A stretch of 64,000 nt of DNA from Neptuniibacter pectenicola (lineage in GTDB: Bacteria; Pseudomonadota; Gammaproteobacteria; Pseudomonadales; Balneatricaceae), in contig NZ_LUTS01000002.1 of the NCBI RefSeq assembly GCF_001597735.1, positions 186,001 to 250,000 of the forward strand. The letters are read 5' to 3'. Made by a program: the position numbers and the translations under genes. A model generated the notes under the pieces. It had not been told where the DNA came from. It saw only the letters and a program-made list of their open reading frames with translations, and did not search any database. Below, piece after piece: positions 62,501 through 64,000 of the stretch (the stretch's first letter is position 1; each line of letters opens with the position of its first letter).

Positions 62501-62932
62501 TTGAGAGGGATTGTAGGCAATTTGGCAATTCGAAAATTAGAAGAACAGTTCTTATTGTTAGAAGATACTGTTACCCATTATCAGTTTGAATCCAGCACTG
62601 CAATTATTGAACGTATCGGTCAGCTATATGCTGAGCTTCAAACTGAATGTGATAACCTCCGAGAGCAATTTAATAATGCTTCGGCTAATGATGTGGAAGC
62701 GTTAGAATCCTCAACCGATCCAACTCCCTTTAAAGAAAGTATTTTAGACTTAATCAATATTGCCAAAGCCAGTGAATTTGATGAGGAAGCGTTAAACGTG
62801 TTAATGAAGCATGCTGATGCCAAAAATAAGCAACGGGTGCTTGCTATTCAACGCGCTTTTGAGGATTTTGATTTTGATGTGGCCTTGTCTTTACTGCAAG
62901 ATTTAGCTAATGAACTACCGGATAAGGAGTGA
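59585..62932 (+). CDS. MHYT-PAS-PAS hybrid histidine kinase with REC and HPt domains
   Basis: 1115 residues. The MHYT sensor (about 15-255) has seven membrane segments and its three motifs ('MHFIGMLAF', 'MHYVGMEAM', 'MHYIGMLAA'), thought to bind metal and sense O2, CO or NO. Two PAS/PAC domains follow ('VDGVVTINAHGFIMDANNAV'; 'FLMDITERKLMEHQLVQEKE'), then HisKA ('FLANMSHEIRTPMNAILGFS'), HATPase ('GTGLGTSISKQLVELMGGSI'), REC ('HPFDVVLMDVQMPIIDGH') and a C-terminal HPt ('ALLQKAHSLRGIVGNLA'). A full phosphorelay in one protein, probably acting on the REC-HD-GYP protein encoded next. Adjacent ATGs at 59585 and 59588. Confidence 0.94.
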   Translation: MMDWLVEFFRYPDDNLLVSGTYDLTLVGLSVFLAIFSSFMALQLVSQTEDFTSSLQRKLALLAGSFALGCGVWSMHFIGMLAFDLCTTVDYDWKLTIISMLPSIAASWVALNIIAKPNATNVELVIGGTLVGAGIGIMHYVGMEAMQMAPLVRYDITYFVLSIACAVTLAILSLSVRFGIRRFHRFHVSELNLNVISAVIMGLAISGMHYIGMLAARFISYGELIKDDSSTDSAFLSIGIAIIVLFTTFFVLGVNLVIKYRDVSLSTRSNEKRLKAIMETAVDGVVTINAHGFIMDANNAVTTILGWKPDELTGKNVSILTPPEIAHQHDSFLERYLKTHEAKIIGKGREVDALHKLGHRVPIRLAIGHVQLPNEDFFVGFISDISARLDMEKNIRESEEKFRTLIGNIPGAAYRCNCDKDWHMQFVSEAVEGITGYTAEEFLEQNNKVSFGHIIHPDDVELTNGVVETTEGFQVEYRIYHKDGSIRWVLDAGICIRDEQGEIVCLDGFLMDITERKLMEHQLVQEKERAERATAIKSEFLANMSHEIRTPMNAILGFSEILLDSDLSNDQRKHLCIISNAAHSLLHLIDDILDSAKMEKGKLTLEHLHFSLRQQLDLVISTMWVQARKKSLALELEIDPEIQEFYVGARDRIRQVLINLIGNAIKFTKQGRVVLQVTLAEEGFVHFKVSDTGIGISADRLEHIFDPFTQADASMTRRFGGTGLGTSISKQLVELMGGSISVSSVVGEGSCFEFSIPLTVGDADKAATESAQTISLEPMSILIADDIKQNRELLKLYFGRQGHRVTTASDGEGATKLIKQHPFDVVLMDVQMPIIDGHMAARIVREWEKQQSRPPVPIIALTASVLEEDKVAAREAGMDGFASKPVNFNELTAEIARLTGKSLRAVDTEQDCLVAASNGLVNMQEALSLWQESSIYIKELSLFLQQNSNLIATLNNLVTSNDAPALLQKAHSLRGIVGNLAIRKLEEQFLLLEDTVTHYQFESSTAIIERIGQLYAELQTECDNLREQFNNASANDVEALESSTDPTPFKESILDLINIAKASEFDEEALNVLMKHADAKNKQRVLAIQRAFEDFDFDVALSLLQDLANELPDKE

Positions 62933-62936
62933 AGGT

Positions 62937-63932
62937 TTGACAGTAAATAACAAAAAAACGCTGTTATTAGTTGATGATGAACCAACCAACCTACGGGTAC
63001 TCAAGCAGCTTTTAGAAGATGACTATCGTTTGATTTATGCTAAAAATGGTGAAGTAGCAATTAAACTAGCGCTTGAACATAATCCTGACCTTATTCTTAT
63101 GGATGTTATGATGCCAGAAATGACAGGTATTGAAGCCTGTCGCCATTTAAAATTGGATAAGCGAACTCGCTATATTCCAGTTATTTTTGTTACTGCATTA
63201 AAAGATGAAGTTGATGAAACGGCGGGTTTCGAAGCGGGGGGGGTGGACTATATTACCAAACCTATTTCCCCAGCGATTGTTAAAGCCCGAGTGAAGACGC
63301 ATTTATCACTGGTGCAGGCTGAAGAGTTACGTCGTACTCGTTTACAAGTTATTCAGCGACTTGGGCGTGCTTCCGAATATAAAGATAATGAAACAGGCAC
63401 TCATATTATCCGTATGAGCTATTACTCTAAAATTATAGCACTTGCATATGGTTACAGTGACGATGATGCCGATGACTTATTTCATGCTGCACCTATGCAC
63501 GACATCGGAAAAATAGGTATCTCTGATCACATTATGTTAAAACCTGGCAAGCTAACCGATAGCGAGTTTGAAGAGATCAAAAAACACCCTCTAATCGGTG
63601 CTGAAATTCTAGGGGATTGTGACTCATCGTTATTGTTATTGGCTAAGTCTGTGTCCTTATACCATCATGAAAAATGGGATGGCACGGGTTACCCTCATGG
63701 GATACAGGGTGAACAAATCCCAATTGAAGGGCGTATCATTGCACTTGCTGATGTTTTTGATGCGTTGACTTCAAAGCGTCCTTACAAAGAGGCTTGGTCG
63801 GTTGACACCACCATGGATTATATTCGTGAGCAAAGTGGTAAGCATTTTGATCCGACGTTGGTAACGATTTTAGAGCAAGAGCTGGATAAGATGCTAGAAA
63901 TTAAAGCAAAATGGCCAGAGGATGATGAATAA
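62937..63932 (+). CDS. REC - HD-GYP c-di-GMP phosphodiesterase (RpfG-like)
   Basis: 331 residues from TTG 62937, which has AAGGAG at 62924-62929 with 7-nt spacing; the ATG at 62910 lies inside the kinase gene and has no such site. REC contains 'LLLVDDEPTNLRVLKQLL' and 'LILMDVMMPEMTG'. HD-GYP is intact: 'FHAAPMHDIGKIGISDHIML' and 'YHHEKWDGTGYPHGIQGEQI'. Should degrade c-di-GMP when phosphorylated by the upstream kinase. Contrast with the broken HD-GYP at 53449-54726. Confidence 0.95.
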   Translation: MTVNNKKTLLLVDDEPTNLRVLKQLLEDDYRLIYAKNGEVAIKLALEHNPDLILMDVMMPEMTGIEACRHLKLDKRTRYIPVIFVTALKDEVDETAGFEAGGVDYITKPISPAIVKARVKTHLSLVQAEELRRTRLQVIQRLGRASEYKDNETGTHIIRMSYYSKIIALAYGYSDDDADDLFHAAPMHDIGKIGISDHIMLKPGKLTDSEFEEIKKHPLIGAEILGDCDSSLLLLAKSVSLYHHEKWDGTGYPHGIQGEQIPIEGRIIALADVFDALTSKRPYKEAWSVDTTMDYIREQSGKHFDPTLVTILEQELDKMLEIKAKWPEDDE

Positions 63933-63934
63933 AA

Positions 63935-63970
63935 ACTAAACCGATGATAACTCATCGGTTTAGTTGTTTT
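63935..63970. terminator. Terminator hairpin within 70-bp repeat, copy 2
   Basis: Same 13-bp perfect stem (ACTAAACCGATGA / TCATCGGTTTAGT) and 'tgtttt' tail as copy 1; it ends the kinase/HD-GYP transcript. Confidence 0.88.
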
Positions 63971-64000
63971 AGTACCGGCTAACTTTTTCCTTTAAGCGGA
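63969..64000 (-). pseudogene. 3' end of a paralogue of the 59044-59259 small gene (cut by window end)
   Basis: The minus strand reads 'RLKEKVSRY' then stop at 63969-63971, parallel to 'PLKIKVSLR' at the end of the 59044-59259 frame, with a 1-bp indel between copies. Only ten codons are visible, so its integrity is unknown. Confidence 0.35.

Larger units (their letters stand above)
63929..64000. repeat. 70-bp dispersed repeat, copy 2 (with terminator)
   Basis: Second copy of 59004-59073 at the window edge, starting inside the stop codon of the HD-GYP gene. Differences are mostly in the last 30 bp, with a 1-bp length change. Confidence 0.85.

Noticed and set aside
61897-62520. 207-residue frame opposite the hybrid kinase
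   Set aside because: Lies fully antisense to the REC/HPt region, which shows clear conserved motifs on the plus strand.
1-64000. tRNA or rRNA genes
   Set aside because: No T-loop 'GGTTCGAATCC'-type signature with cloverleaf context, and no rRNA sequence, was recognised in the gaps by eye; a tRNAscan-SE run would settle it.

Overview
The window looks like a chromosomal segment of a marine gammaproteobacterium, most likely of the Oceanospirillales (Amphritea / Neptunomonas / Marinobacterium-like). This is inferred from gene content and order (dusB-fis-purH-purD, accB-accC, plsB-slyX, mpl-ubiX-tsaB-uppP-rsmJ), the moderate GC content, and the dense c-di-GMP and two-component signalling genes. 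It is an inference from family recognition, not a database match. No rRNA, tRNA or CRISPR array was seen.

Layout. (1) 1-5.5 kb is an accessory scrapyard: a RAYT (REP-associated tyrosine transposase) pseudogene, an intact RAYT gene, a fragment of a third RAYT, starts of IS3-like elements, short RAYT-associated repeats, and three orphan modules. Each module has a truncated toxin-like C-terminal tail followed by a small secreted, membrane or lipoprotein gene that resembles an immunity gene. (2) 5.5-10.5 kb: a DEAD-box RNA helicase behind a terminator-like hairpin, phosphotransacetylase and acetate kinase, and a DUF2333 protein. (3) 10.5-21 kb: a cell-envelope block. A PilZ protein is followed by four different proteins (ExeA-like ATPase, L,D-transpeptidase, a degenerate ExeA-like pseudo-ATPase, TPR lipoprotein) that all end in the same Cds6/NTF2-like domain. 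Then come a LysM-FecR-FN3 protein and a CHASE2 protein with no output domain. (4) 21-45.6 kb: housekeeping genes (purine synthesis, Fis, DusB, PrmA, biotin carboxylase, pyrophosphatase, FBPase, murein-tripeptide recycling, UbiX, TsaB, UppP, RsmJ, PlsB) with a few less common genes: an orphan ParA, a 32-residue membrane protein and a membrane-anchored cold-shock protein.

(5) 46-54.7 kb is a signalling island. A heme NO-binding H-NOX protein and its soluble histidine kinase face a rightward array of a REC-EAL phosphodiesterase (dead GGDEF), a REC-HDOD protein whose phospho-acceptor Asp is replaced by Glu, a PhnD-like periplasmic binding protein, a membrane histidine kinase and a REC protein with a degenerate HD-GYP domain. 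H-NOX, kinase, EAL regulator and degenerate HD-GYP regulator match the parts list of the known Hno nitric-oxide networks, here with an extra periplasmic input and an HDOD output. (6) 54.7-57.4 kb: an Lrp-family regulator divergent from leuA, which has a terminator hairpin in its leader. (7) 57.5-58.7 kb: a DUF1778/GNAT toxin-antitoxin pair with a readable promoter and operator, plus a small unknown gene. (8) 58.7-64 kb: repeats and a small pseudogene, then an MHYT-PAS-PAS hybrid kinase with an intact REC-HD-GYP regulator, bracketed by two copies of a 70-bp terminator-bearing repeat.

The best candidates for something not routinely described are the RAYT-motif-bounded toxin-tail/immunity array, the four-gene family sharing a Cds6-type domain (with a pseudo-ATPase paralogue of the ExeA-like ATPase), and the expanded H-NOX/c-di-GMP island.
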